Source of the DNA: Verrucomicrobiaceae bacterium E54 | GTDB lineage: Bacteria > Verrucomicrobiota > Verrucomicrobiia > Verrucomicrobiales > Akkermansiaceae | Length of the DNA stretch: 34,516 nt | Direction: 5' to 3' | NCBI GenBank assembly: GCA_022548915.1 | Contig: JAKZES010000056.1 | Span: 1-34,516, forward strand | Shown here: positions 7,497 through 15,768 of the stretch, one piece after another | How positions within the stretch are numbered: position 1 is the stretch's first letter | Layout of the letters: every line of letters starts with the position of its first letter | Translations under genes and position numbers: made by a program | The notes under the pieces: generated by a model | Told to the model about the DNA's origin: nothing | The model's input: only the letters and a program-made list of their open reading frames with translations | Databases searched by the model: none

Positions 7497-7754
7497 ATGG
7501 AAACCACATCGACCCCGCGCCGACCGAAGCCAGGGACCCAATGCGCCATCATTCTCGATATTCTGGAACGGACGGCACCCGGTTTTGCCGGCCTCGACAT
7601 CCTCATGCACCAAGCCCGATGCGGCGCAGTTCATTCAGTCATCGCGAAGCTGAGAACCACATACGGCTTCAACATCGAGAACCGCCAGCGCACCGGGAAG
7701 GACGGCCGCCGGCTCTCCTCTTACCGTTTGATCCCGGCCCCGGCCTTCGAATGA
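7497..7754 (+). CDS. Small winged-helix protein, 85 aa
   Basis: After a short basic start (METTSTPRRPKPGTQC) the protein has the pattern of compact phage winged-helix proteins: helix AIILDILERTAPG, helix 'GLDILMHQARCGAVHSVIAKL' containing the recognition segment, then a two-stranded wing (FNIENRQRTGKDGRRLSSYRL). Such proteins often sit beside phage replication genes. Its stop overlaps the start of the next gene by four bases (ATGA), so the two are probably translationally coupled. The specific function is unknown. Confidence 0.75.
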   Translation: METTSTPRRPKPGTQCAIILDILERTAPGFAGLDILMHQARCGAVHSVIAKLRTTYGFNIENRQRTGKDGRRLSSYRLIPAPAFE

Positions 7755-8635
7755 GCCTCAAGGTCTCAGATCTCGTTTGGGCGCTGGAAGGGATGGAGCC
7801 TCCCTCAAAACTCGTCCTTCTCTGTTTGGCGGACCACGCCGACAACAGAGGGCGTTCCTGCTTTCCCAGCATCGCGAGGATCAGGCGCCGAACCGGACTT
7901 GGCAAAACGACGGTATGCCATCACTTGGACCGGCTTGAGGCTTCCGGCCACATATCGAGGCACCGCATGCAAGGCGGGAACGGAGAGCACCGAAGCACCC
8001 ACTACCATATTCATCTCTCCTCGCTTAGGAGGGCTGTTCGGGAGGAGGACAAGGGTTGTTCGCAAAACGGACAAGCCCATAGCCCCTTGCCGAACAAGGG
8101 TTGTTCCGCCGACGGCAGCCCCCCTGTTCGGGAGCCGAACCCTAACCGTCACGAAGAACCATCAGGGGAGAGGGGAAAGATCCCCACCCCCCCGAAATCG
8201 AATCCATTGCCCACCATCGACGACCAAGCCGCATGGCGGAATCTCACCGGCTGCTTCCCCGACGCGCCCACGGCTGTTTCCCGGCCCGAGCGCGCCATGC
8301 TTTCCGAGATCCTGCCCCACCTCCGCGAGCTGACCGATGACGACTGGCACGCCGTCCGGGCATGGAACGACGCTCCCGACCGCGTTCGAGGCCGGAAGCT
8401 CTGGCCGCGGGACCGAGGCGAATTCCTCGCCCACTACTTCGAAGCGATCCAGAAAATCCGCCCGTGGTGGCGCAAGACCGGCCGGCGCTGGTGGCAGGAA
8501 CGCCAGGGCAAGCCCGCTTCTCGCCAACCTGACACGGCATCGACCGCCGACCACGTCCCCGCCACCCCCGAGGAAATCGCCGAAATCTTTCGTGATGACC
8601 GACCAGACCGACACCGCCACGCCGCCACCCGCTGA
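7751..8635 (+). CDS. Winged-helix, replication-initiator-like protein
   Basis: Residues 1-95 of 294 resemble the HTH_36-type domain of phage and plasmid replication proteins: 'PSKLVLLCLADHADNRGRSC' followed by 'IARIRRRTGLGKTTVCHHLD' and a wing. A Pro/Ser/Gly-rich linker (about 95-155) holds two copies of a KGCS..G motif, and a helical C-terminal domain with many Trp/Arg (WPRDRGEFLAHYFEAI, RPWWRKTGRRWWQ) follows. An N-terminal origin-binding domain and a C-terminal domain split by a linker is the layout of lambda O-like initiators. The linker DNA carries palindromic repeats (8033-8143) that could be the origin. The gene overlaps both neighbours. Function is inferred; a plain transcription factor is possible. 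Confidence 0.7.
   Translation: MSLKVSDLVWALEGMEPPSKLVLLCLADHADNRGRSCFPSIARIRRRTGLGKTTVCHHLDRLEASGHISRHRMQGGNGEHRSTHYHIHLSSLRRAVREEDKGCSQNGQAHSPLPNKGCSADGSPPVREPNPNRHEEPSGERGKIPTPPKSNPLPTIDDQAAWRNLTGCFPDAPTAVSRPERAMLSEILPHLRELTDDDWHAVRAWNDAPDRVRGRKLWPRDRGEFLAHYFEAIQKIRPWWRKTGRRWWQERQGKPASRQPDTASTADHVPATPEEIAEIFRDDRPDRHRHAATR
8033..8143. other. Iteron-like palindrome cluster, candidate replication origin
   Basis: About 110 bp inside the initiator-like gene contain repeated GTTCG/CGAAC motifs. There are two perfect 6-3-6 palindromes, GAACAAGGGTTGTTC (8092-8106) and GTTCGGGAGCCGAAC (8126-8140), plus a near-perfect GGACAAGGGTTGTTC (8047-8061) and a CTGTTCGGGAG half-copy at 8034. They encode a low-complexity linker, so protein constraint is weak there. 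Position and repeat form resemble origins nested in phage initiator genes. Origin activity is inferred. Confidence 0.45.
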
Positions 8636-8909
8636 CTATGCCGCGCGCCTCAACCGGGCCTTGCGGTCGGAGAGCGTCGCTTTCCAAACCTACGCCCTGA
8701 TGTACGCCGCCGCCTTCGCTGGTGGAACCATCACCAAAGCGAGGCTGTCGATTGTCACAGGCACCTCCTACCAGATCGTCAATCACCAGATCGCCCGCAC
8801 CCGGTTCTTCGATTCCGACGACTCCGGCCCGTTGGTCACCGTGAGTCTCAACGAAGACGGCCGTGCCAAGCTCGACCGCATCAACGCAAAACTCGCCCGC
8901 AACTACTGA
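8595..8909 (+). CDS. Small winged-helix-like protein, 104 aa
   Basis: The 104 residues include 'GTITKARLSIVTGTSYQIVN', which looks like a helix-turn-helix, then a short strand pair (ARTRFFDSD, PLVTVSLNEDG) as a possible wing, and a C-terminal helix. This is roughly MarR-like in proportions. The reading frame starts 41 nt inside the previous gene and stops 16 bp before the chosen start of the giant gene. The position suggests a regulator or partner of the giant gene. No specific function can be assigned. Confidence 0.65.
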   Translation: MTDQTDTATPPPADYAARLNRALRSESVAFQTYALMYAAAFAGGTITKARLSIVTGTSYQIVNHQIARTRFFDSDDSGPLVTVSLNEDGRAKLDRINAKLARNY

Positions 8910-8925
8910 CCTCACCGCCGCCGCC

Positions 8926-11900
8926 ATGCTCGCCGCCACGCCCTCCGCTGCCGCCACCGCCGATCCTACCCGCCGCGCCCGTCTGAAATGGCAGGCCGAC
9001 ACCATCGCCATCATCGACCGGATGGCGCTCGATTGGGACGGGTTCGCCGCCGATCACGACACCTCATTCCTCGACGGGGCACCGGACCCCGAGCTACTGA
9101 AGAAACAAGCCGTCGTCGGTGCCTACCTCCGCGCAGCGAACGGCGGGAAGCCGGTCAATTACGATCCCTCCTTCGCCCGCATCGCCCTTGCCAAGCAGCG
9201 CTTCAACGGCCGTGGCGCGGACTCGGACGAAGCTTTCTTCGGCGAGATCCACCGCGAAGCGACCGAACGCAAGGACGCCAGCGAGCTTCACCTCGACCTT
9301 GCCAGCACCGCAGCCCGCCACCAGCTCCTCAAGGCCGCGGGAGATCCCCGCGCCACGGAATCCGACTGGCTGGCCTGGAAGCAGGCCAACGCCGGCAAAC
9401 CCGTGTTTTCTCGCCTTTCAGAACCCGACCTCATGTCCGCCTGGCTGACCGAGCGCCAACATGTCGCCGAGGCCACCGCGCCCTTCGAGGCCGAGCTTTC
9501 CCAAGTCTGGAAAGGCTTCCAAGCCGGGGAAGCCAACTTCTTCGAAATTGCCGACGCCATCGCCGAAGACGAACGCGAGGACTTCAAGACCGCGCTGGGC
9601 ATGCTCGCCCGCGCCTTGCCCGCCGAGGAACGCCGGGGGTTCTTTGCCAACCTCGCCAAGCAGGCAACCCGTGACATCGGCAGCCTCCCGGATCGCGCCG
9701 CCGCCGGCGTCACCCGCGAAGTCAACAAGCCCGCCCCTACTGGCCACCTCCGCGCCGTCTTCGGCGACGAAGCCTTTGCCGAAGGTGAGGCTTTCGGCGA
9801 CGCCGAGCGATTCGTCGAAGCCAATAGCGCCGCCGTGCGCGAACGCCTCGACTTCATCGCCGACCTGCGCAACATCGCCGAGCGCCAGTTCGATCCCGTC
9901 ACCCCGATCCCCGGCAACTACATCCCCGACACCATCGAGAGCGGCCTCTACGCCTCTCCCGGAGTCATTGGCACCACCGTCCTTGCCCTCGTCCCCTACG
10001 CCGGCCCGGCCGCCTCGTATGGCATTCTCCGGGAAGACATCTATCAATCGACCCGCGAGCGACTGCTAGCCGACGGGCTATCCGCCGAGCAGGCCCGAAC
10101 CGGTGCCGACTCCATCGCTTCCATCGCGGCCATCCCCGCCGCCTTGCTGGAACGCATCGGCGCCCGCGCCGTCACCGGCCGGCTTCCGGCCGTGAACCGC
10201 GCCCTCACCCGCGCCGCCGACACGCTCGGGCGCAACGCCTCCACCCGCTTCATCACCCGCGCCACCGGCGAGGCCGCATTCGAGACCGCCACCGAGACCA
10301 CCCAGGACCTCATGGCCCCGCTCATTCAGGACATCGCCGCCGCGCTCGACGAGGACCTTCCCGGCGTGACGTGGCAAAATGGTTCCGACGGCGTGCTTGA
10401 TGGATTCTGGGCGCAACAGGCTTCCACCTTCGTTGCCATCCTCCCGCTCGCGATCATCGGAGCCGCATCCGGCATCCCGCGGGACCGCCGCAACGCCGCT
10501 TTCGCCGAGGCGACCGACCTCGAGCTGCGCGCCTTCGGACTCTCGGAAGGCCGCATCCGGGAAATCCGCGAGGCCCAGGGACCCGAATCACTCGCCGAGG
10601 CGGTCGACACCGCCCTTGCCGAGCGTGACGACACCTCCGAATCCGCCATCGAGGCCACCCAGACCATCGCCGAGGAAGTCGAGCGCACCCGCGCCGCAGC
10701 CGAAGACGCTCAAGCCTCCGGCATGCTCCCACGCTTCCGCCGCACAGCCGACGGATGGACCGTGGAGGACACCGACACCGGAGCCGAGATCGGCACCGCC
10801 CCCGACCACGCTGGAGCCCTCCGCCTCGCCCTCGCCTACATCGAGGACGCCCGCGAGACCGACGCCGACGAGATCGCCAACCTCGCCGCCATGCTGGAGG
10901 CCGGCGACATCGTCGCCAACGAGAACACCGACACCAACACCACCGACACCACGTTCGAACCCGGGACCACCCGCACCCTCGCCGAAGCCGCCGCCGAATC
11001 GCCCGACCAGGAAGCCCGCGTCTTTCAGCAAGTCGAAGCAGAAGCCGCCCTCGGTGGCGATCCCGACCTTTCGCGGATTGTCCTTGGCCAGTCGCAAACC
11101 GATTTTGCCCAAGGCGTACGCCACACGGTGAACCGGATCTTCAACGGCTCATCCGTTCTCACCGTCTTCCACGAAGACACCCACGGCCGTTTCCGCCGCG
11201 CCATCGAATCCGGCACCCTCACACGCGACGAGACGGTTTCATTCCTCCGCGCCCTCGACACGGTCCTTGCCCCCCGATCCGAACGCGGCCAGACACTCCG
11301 CTTTCTCCCCGAGGGGGACGACATCACCGACACTCAACTCGACGAAGCCGTCAGCGCCTTCATGGAAGCGGAAATCCTCCGCACCCGCAAAGGTGGCGGA
11401 AAGCGCCGGCTACCGCCCGGACTGGTCAGCCGTTCCCTCTCCGCAATCGCCCGCCTCACCGGCTCCAAGACGGCCGCGAAGTTCGCGAGCTTCATCCGCG
11501 CCATGCGCGCCCACTTCGGCCAGGTCATCCGCCGCGCCGTCACGATCCGCCGCGCCATCGACTCCGGCCAGATCGACGCCGAGGCCTACGACGCATTCCT
11601 TTCCAAGCTCCTCAACCTCGACGATCAGACCGACTTCGACCAGATGGCACGCGAGGCGGAAGCCGCCATCCTCGACGGTGCCGACGCGCAGCCTCTCGCC
11701 GACGGCGACCCGTTCAGCCTCGGACCCGCCGCCCTTGCCGACGCACTCCGCGCCGACGCCATCGGCCGCATCAAAGACCCCGAGCGCCGCGCCAAGGCCT
11801 TCCAGCGCATCGCCCGCCGCTTCGATGAACTCCGCCTTGCCGCCGACCGCCTCGAACTCGTCGCCGGATCCAAGCGTCTCCGCAAGTCGCTCGCCCGGGA

Positions 11901-14900
11901 AGCCCGCGTCCGCGAAGCCCTCCGCCGGGAGGAACTGGAGAACCAGGCCATGGCCCGGCACTTCGGCATTCTCGCCGACGAAGACCTCGTCAGGCTCAAG
12001 TCCCAGCCGCTTCACGAATTCTTCTCGACCACGCGCCGCGACGGAAAGCCGGACCCGCTCCACGGCCGCCTCATGTCCCGCAGCGCCGCGGAGAAGGCAC
12101 ACCCGGACATGTTCCGCGAGAACAACCCCGGCGACTACGACGGAGCCGACGCCGTTTCCCCGACCGTCTTCGGTGGATCGCTCATGCCCGACCAGGCCGC
12201 ACAGGAAGCCCACGAAGCCGGCCTCATCCGCGAAGCCACCACCGATGCCCTCTGGGAAGCACTCGCCCGCGAGGCCCGCACGGTCGAAGGCATGAAGCAG
12301 GCCCTCGCCACGGCCAAGGAAGACCTCCGCAACGCCCGCACCCAGGCCAAAGAGGAAACGAACGTCTGGCTTCGCGAGCAGGGAGCCACGCAGGAAACCA
12401 CATTCTCCGACAAGAACGAGATCCTTCGAGCCCTCGCGGCGCTCGACGCCATCCTTGCCGCCATGCCCGCCGAAGTCCGCGGCCGTGTCGGTGGCTACAC
12501 CCAACTTGCCCGCATCGGCTCGAACGAGAACCGTCTCGCTTTCCTCCGCGAGAAGATCGCCAAGGCCGACCGCGAGCTTGAGCGCTGGTTGCGGATCCAG
12601 CTCGATCAGGAATTCAAGAACCTGATCCGACGCGCGAAGCCCGAGAAGTCCGAGGCCGGCGAGAAACCCCGCGGCAAGGTCACCCCGGAGATTCACGACC
12701 TCTTCCGCCAGGTCGAGCAGGCAATGGGCATGCGTGGACCCGAGGTCGAAGCCGAAGCCGTCCGCCTCGAAACACTCGCCGAGGAGGACACGCGACTCGA
12801 TCCCGACCAGGCCGAACACCTCCGCCTCACCGCCGGCATGATCCGCCTTGCCGGCGACTGGATCGCCGCCGATGCCGCACGCCGCGAGATGGCGCTTGTG
12901 GAAGGCACCCGGCTTTTCTCCGACGGCTACGGCCAAGCCAAGATTGCCGCCGCCGCGCGCCGCGAGGCCCGCCAGCGTCGCCGCGACACCGCCAAGGCCG
13001 AGACCGGCAGCGCCGGAACCCCGCTCGAACTCGACCGCGCCGCCGCTGCCGCCGGCACCGCCAAGGGCAAGCTCCGTGACGCCCGCTTTGGCCTCTATTC
13101 CTTCCACCAGATCCTTCAAAGCGTCTTCGGCCACGACAGCCGCACCGCCAACCACTTCGCCGATTGGGAACGCGCCGCCGCCGACGCCAAGGCCGATGCG
13201 ATCCATGGTAAGATGGACCAGCTCGACGAACTCCTCGCCGACATCGCGGGCGGAAGGTTCAAGGGCGAGGAACTCCGCCACCGGCTCGCACGGAAGACGA
13301 TCAAGGCCGGAGGTCGCGAACTCTCCGAACTCGAAGCCATCACCGCAACGCTCATGTTCCGCCAGGGGGACGGACGCAGGCACATGGAAGGCCACCTCGA
13401 CGACGCCGGCCAGCCCGTCGGAGATTGGCACTACGGGCAAGACTTCATCGACCAGCTCGAAGCCGCCCTTTCCCCCGAGGCGAAGGCCCTACGCCTTCAC
13501 ATCGCCGAGCAATACGCCGCCGAATACGACCGCCTCAACGCCGTGTATCGCGACCTCTACGGCGTGAACCTCCCCCGGCATGCGAACTACGCCCCGATCA
13601 CCGTCCAGCCCGCCGCCGGCGTGGACAAGAGCCAGCAGGATCCTGTTACCGGCCAGACCATCAGCGGAACCGGATTCACCCCCGGCCCGCTCCGCACCCG
13701 CTCCACCATCGCCATCGCCGAACCACGCTTCGAGGACGCCCTTCAAACCTACCTCGCCCATTCCATGCAGATGGAGCATTGGATGGCGTATGCGCCCATG
13801 GTCACCGAGGCCATGGCCGTTCTCAACACCAGGGAAGTCGGGAATCCAATCAAGGCAAGCGCCGGAGACGCCGCCCTCCGCACGCTACGCGATTGGGTGG
13901 ACTACTTCACCACCGGAGGCAACCGCGACGCCGCCGCGTTTCTCAGCATCAACCAGCGTTTTGCCAACGCCACCAACCGCCTCGCCGCCGCCGCCCTCAT
14001 CGGCCGCGTGTCCGTTCTCGCGATCCAATCGACACAGCTCGGAGCCGCCGCCGCGAAGATGCCCGCCGCGTCCTACTTGAAACGCCTCGCGAAGCTCATC
14101 ACCGGGCAACTCGGATGGAGCAAGGCCATGCGCTCCGACTACATCCAACGCCGCATGCGCGACATGCCGCCCGCCCTCCAGCAGGCCATGCGCGGCCTCG
14201 AATCGTCCCGCCCGAACCGGGTCAAGTCCGCCGTCCGTTGGCTTGGCAAATCCATCGCCGGAGCCGACGCGCTTTTCACCGCCGGGACATACGCCATCAC
14301 CTACGATTACCACGTCACCCACGCCCCGGCCACGCTGCGAACCGCCCAGGAACGCGCCGACTACGCCAGCCGCATGACCGAGCGCACTGTCGATGACATC
14401 GCGCAGCCCGTCCGCCCCGGCACCCGCTCCGCCCTCGAAAACCGCTCGACGAACGTCGGCATGAGACTTCTTTGGGCCTTCGCATCCGAAGGTCGGCAGA
14501 AGCTCGCCCTGTCGCTCTACGCCACCGCCGAGAAGCGCCCGCCCGCCGAGATCGCCCGAGCCTACGCGGTCACGTGGCTGGTCGGTGGTGCGGTGGCCTC
14601 GATCATCCGCGCAGCCATCCGCGACATCCGCAGCGACGACGACGACGAGATTTTCGATGATCGCAACTGGAACCCCGCCCGCCTCGCCGTTCAATCCCTC
14701 GCCGGCCCCCTGCAGGGTATTCCCTTCATCGGGGAAATGGCGGAGACCGCCGGCATGATCGCCACCGGCAACCGCCCGTTCCCGTCCTCGACACTCTTCG
14801 ACGCCGTCGGCGACTCCACCCGGGCGCTCATGGATGCCGCCTCCGGCGACATCGACACGCTCGACGAGGCCCTTCGCGCCGGGGAGACCATCGCCAACGG

Positions 14901-15000
14901 TTCCGCATTCGTCTCCGGCACCGGCTCCGCGGCGACCTCGATCTTCCACCTCATCCGCGACCTTGTCGGCATCGCCGAGAACATCGAAGGCCCGAATTGA
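8926..15000 (+). CDS. Giant polyvalent-type phage/element protein with HExxH motif
   Basis: This 2,024-residue protein takes up nearly half of the element. The N-terminal ~320 residues are helical and charged. A hydrophobic, Gly/Ala-rich zone with possible membrane-active helices follows (about 325-500, including FVAILPLAIIGAAS) and has the 'FETATETTQDL' motif style of phage internal proteins. A metalloprotease-like segment follows: H749-E750-D751-T752-H753 in VFHEDTHGRFRRAI, with E807 in DEAVSAFMEAEI as a possible third zinc ligand. Long coiled-coil-like regions and a C-terminal domain with hydrophobic helices (WLVGGAVASIIRAAI) and an acidic DDDDE stretch come next. These traits match large polyvalent proteins of phages and conjugative elements, thought to enter the recipient with the DNA. 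ATG 8926 has no clear Shine-Dalgarno; ATG 8863 would add 21 residues by overlapping the upstream gene. Confidence 0.75.
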   Translation: MLAATPSAAATADPTRRARLKWQADTIAIIDRMALDWDGFAADHDTSFLDGAPDPELLKKQAVVGAYLRAANGGKPVNYDPSFARIALAKQRFNGRGADSDEAFFGEIHREATERKDASELHLDLASTAARHQLLKAAGDPRATESDWLAWKQANAGKPVFSRLSEPDLMSAWLTERQHVAEATAPFEAELSQVWKGFQAGEANFFEIADAIAEDEREDFKTALGMLARALPAEERRGFFANLAKQATRDIGSLPDRAAAGVTREVNKPAPTGHLRAVFGDEAFAEGEAFGDAERFVEANSAAVRERLDFIADLRNIAERQFDPVTPIPGNYIPDTIESGLYASPGVIGTTVLALVPYAGPAASYGILREDIYQSTRERLLADGLSAEQARTGADSIASIAAIPAALLERIGARAVTGRLPAVNRALTRAADTLGRNASTRFITRATGEAAFETATETTQDLMAPLIQDIAAALDEDLPGVTWQNGSDGVLDGFWAQQASTFVAILPLAIIGAASGIPRDRRNAAFAEATDLELRAFGLSEGRIREIREAQGPESLAEAVDTALAERDDTSESAIEATQTIAEEVERTRAAAEDAQASGMLPRFRRTADGWTVEDTDTGAEIGTAPDHAGALRLALAYIEDARETDADEIANLAAMLEAGDIVANENTDTNTTDTTFEPGTTRTLAEAAAESPDQEARVFQQVEAEAALGGDPDLSRIVLGQSQTDFAQGVRHTVNRIFNGSSVLTVFHEDTHGRFRRAIESGTLTRDETVSFLRALDTVLAPRSERGQTLRFLPEGDDITDTQLDEAVSAFMEAEILRTRKGGGKRRLPPGLVSRSLSAIARLTGSKTAAKFASFIRAMRAHFGQVIRRAVTIRRAIDSGQIDAEAYDAFLSKLLNLDDQTDFDQMAREAEAAILDGADAQPLADGDPFSLGPAALADALRADAIGRIKDPERRAKAFQRIARRFDELRLAADRLELVAGSKRLRKSLAREARVREALRREELENQAMARHFGILADEDLVRLKSQPLHEFFSTTRRDGKPDPLHGRLMSRSAAEKAHPDMFRENNPGDYDGADAVSPTVFGGSLMPDQAAQEAHEAGLIREATTDALWEALAREARTVEGMKQALATAKEDLRNARTQAKEETNVWLREQGATQETTFSDKNEILRALAALDAILAAMPAEVRGRVGGYTQLARIGSNENRLAFLREKIAKADRELERWLRIQLDQEFKNLIRRAKPEKSEAGEKPRGKVTPEIHDLFRQVEQAMGMRGPEVEAEAVRLETLAEEDTRLDPDQAEHLRLTAGMIRLAGDWIAADAARREMALVEGTRLFSDGYGQAKIAAAARREARQRRRDTAKAETGSAGTPLELDRAAAAAGTAKGKLRDARFGLYSFHQILQSVFGHDSRTANHFADWERAAADAKADAIHGKMDQLDELLADIAGGRFKGEELRHRLARKTIKAGGRELSELEAITATLMFRQGDGRRHMEGHLDDAGQPVGDWHYGQDFIDQLEAALSPEAKALRLHIAEQYAAEYDRLNAVYRDLYGVNLPRHANYAPITVQPAAGVDKSQQDPVTGQTISGTGFTPGPLRTRSTIAIAEPRFEDALQTYLAHSMQMEHWMAYAPMVTEAMAVLNTREVGNPIKASAGDAALRTLRDWVDYFTTGGNRDAAAFLSINQRFANATNRLAAAALIGRVSVLAIQSTQLGAAAAKMPAASYLKRLAKLITGQLGWSKAMRSDYIQRRMRDMPPALQQAMRGLESSRPNRVKSAVRWLGKSIAGADALFTAGTYAITYDYHVTHAPATLRTAQERADYASRMTERTVDDIAQPVRPGTRSALENRSTNVGMRLLWAFASEGRQKLALSLYATAEKRPPAEIARAYAVTWLVGGAVASIIRAAIRDIRSDDDDEIFDDRNWNPARLAVQSLAGPLQGIPFIGEMAETAGMIATGNRPFPSSTLFDAVGDSTRALMDAASGDIDTLDEALRAGETIANGSAFVSGTGSAATSIFHLIRDLVGIAENIEGPN

Positions 15001-15050
15001 ACCGGTTCCCGTCCGACACGGCCGGTACCATCAACAGCAACTCCCCAGCC

Positions 15051-15386
15051 ATGAAGAAGAAGCCGAAACCCTTTGTCCTCCGAGACGGGCATTGCCGAGT
15101 CACCATCTACCCTTGGAAGCCGGCGAAGGGGCCGACCCGCTGGCGCTTCGCGTGGAAGGACGGCGAGCGCTGGCGCTACGTCACCCGGACCAAGCTCGAC
15201 GACATCAAGGCCGCCGCCCGGACTTTTCTCCGACAGATGAACGAGGGGTTTGTCTACGACGCCCTTTCTCCCGAAGAGAAGCGATTCCTCGAACGTGTTC
15301 ACCGTCTCACTCGACCCAATGACCGCTGGCCCGTTCTCGCTTGGATCGAGGCGCGCAACCACGCTGCGCAGGAAGATACGGATTGA
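15051..15386 (+). CDS. Stand-alone integrase N-domain-like protein, 111 aa
   Basis: The protein opens with MKKKPKPFVLRDGHCRVTIY, continues with 'RWRFAWKDGERWRYVTRTK', a helix, and 'NEGFVYDALSPEEKRFLERV'. This is the order seen at the N-terminus of the element's integrase: a beta-rich basic module, a helix, then an 'S.LS.DE..AV' helix. Here it stops before any core-binding or catalytic domain. It could bind the arm sites and act as a competitor or accessory factor, or be a remnant of a second integrase. ATG 15051 is preferred over a TTG at 14997 that overlaps the giant gene's stop codon. Confidence 0.65.
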   Translation: MKKKPKPFVLRDGHCRVTIYPWKPAKGPTRWRFAWKDGERWRYVTRTKLDDIKAAARTFLRQMNEGFVYDALSPEEKRFLERVHRLTRPNDRWPVLAWIEARNHAAQEDTD

Positions 15387-15541
15387 ACGAGTAGAGCGAC
15401 GGCGTGGAAGTCCGGCGCACCGATGACACCGAGCAGATCGACGGGCGACATGTCGGCCATCCTCCCGACCCGCGCCCCGACCCGCGCCCCGCTCGGCTAC
15501 CCGGCCCGGCGAGAGCGGCGCATGCGGCGAGGCTTTCCGAT

Positions 15542-15703
15542 TCACTTCTTCGGCGGCCAGAGCTTCCGCCGCTTGAGTGCTTCGGTGGCGAGGATCCTTA
15601 CCATCGCGGCAAGCGGGCGCTCCTCATCCTCCGCGAGCTTCGCAATCACCGCTTGAAGGTCGGGATCGACTCGGACGCCAATCGTCTTCTCTTTCTTGCT
15701 CAT
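15542..15703 (-). CDS. Small ribbon-helix-helix regulator, 53 aa
   Basis: This short minus-strand gene reads MSKKEKTIGVRVDPDLQAVI, a helix turn DEERPLAAMVRIL, and a basic tail ending KRRKLWPPKK. A basic start, one beta strand (TIGVRV), helix A (DPDLQAVIAKLAEDE) and helix B (PLAAMVRILATEALKRR) make a textbook MetJ/Arc-type RHH protein. It faces away from the gene at 15769. The 65-bp gap between them holds two GCTAGC-type pairs, one touching each start codon, so it is probably an autorepressor. It is the only recognised minus-strand gene in the element. Confidence 0.8.
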   Translation of the reverse strand: MSKKEKTIGVRVDPDLQAVIAKLAEDEERPLAAMVRILATEALKRRKLWPPKK

Positions 15704-15768
15704 CGCTAGCTTTGCTAGCACTTTGCATTTGACCTGTCGAATCCCTTCCCGCTAACATTGCTAGCGCC
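15704..15768. promoter_or_regulatory. Divergent promoter region with paired GCTAGC operators
   Basis: GCTAGC-TTT-GCTAGC lies at 15705-15719, one base from the minus-strand RHH start. GCTAAC-ATT-GCTAGC lies at 15751-15765, three bases from the plus-strand start at 15769. In both pairs the 6-bp boxes are separated by 3 bp (9 bp centre to centre), close to half-site spacings known for RHH repressors. The pairs bracket the promoter region, so occupancy of both would silence both genes. Binding is inferred. Confidence 0.7.
15729..15758 (+). promoter_or_regulatory. Putative sigma70-type promoter for the RHH-repeat gene
   Basis: TTGACC at 15729-15734 and TAACAT at 15753-15758 are separated by 18 bp. 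The start codon at 15769 is only 10 bp after the -10 box, so the leader would be very short. The -10 box overlaps the right operator pair, which suits repression by exclusion of RNA polymerase. Confidence 0.5.

Noticed and set aside
8863-8925. 21-residue upstream extension of the giant protein
   Set aside because: It overlaps the coding end of the upstream small gene in another frame, and its sequence (Ser, Thr, Ala) has no family character; ATG 8926 is simpler, though not proven.
10067-10072. GCTAGC within the giant gene
   Set aside because: It is a single unpaired box in coding sequence, unlike the paired, 3-bp-spaced sites at 15705-15765.
11410-13440. 676-codon minus-strand open frame opposite the giant gene
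   Set aside because: Long open frames arise in high-GC DNA opposite a coding strand; the product is low-complexity (Gly, Ala, Val, Glu) with no motifs, while the plus-strand frame has clear helical domains.
15466-15493. Short tandem repeat CGACCCGCGCCC (about two copies)
   Set aside because: It has only two units, lies in a GC-rich spacer and shows no structure that would tie it to a function.
15404-15709. Plus-strand frame across the RHH regulator
   Set aside because: It is the complement of the well-formed 53-residue RHH gene and crosses its operator; the product is Arg/Pro-rich without a fold.
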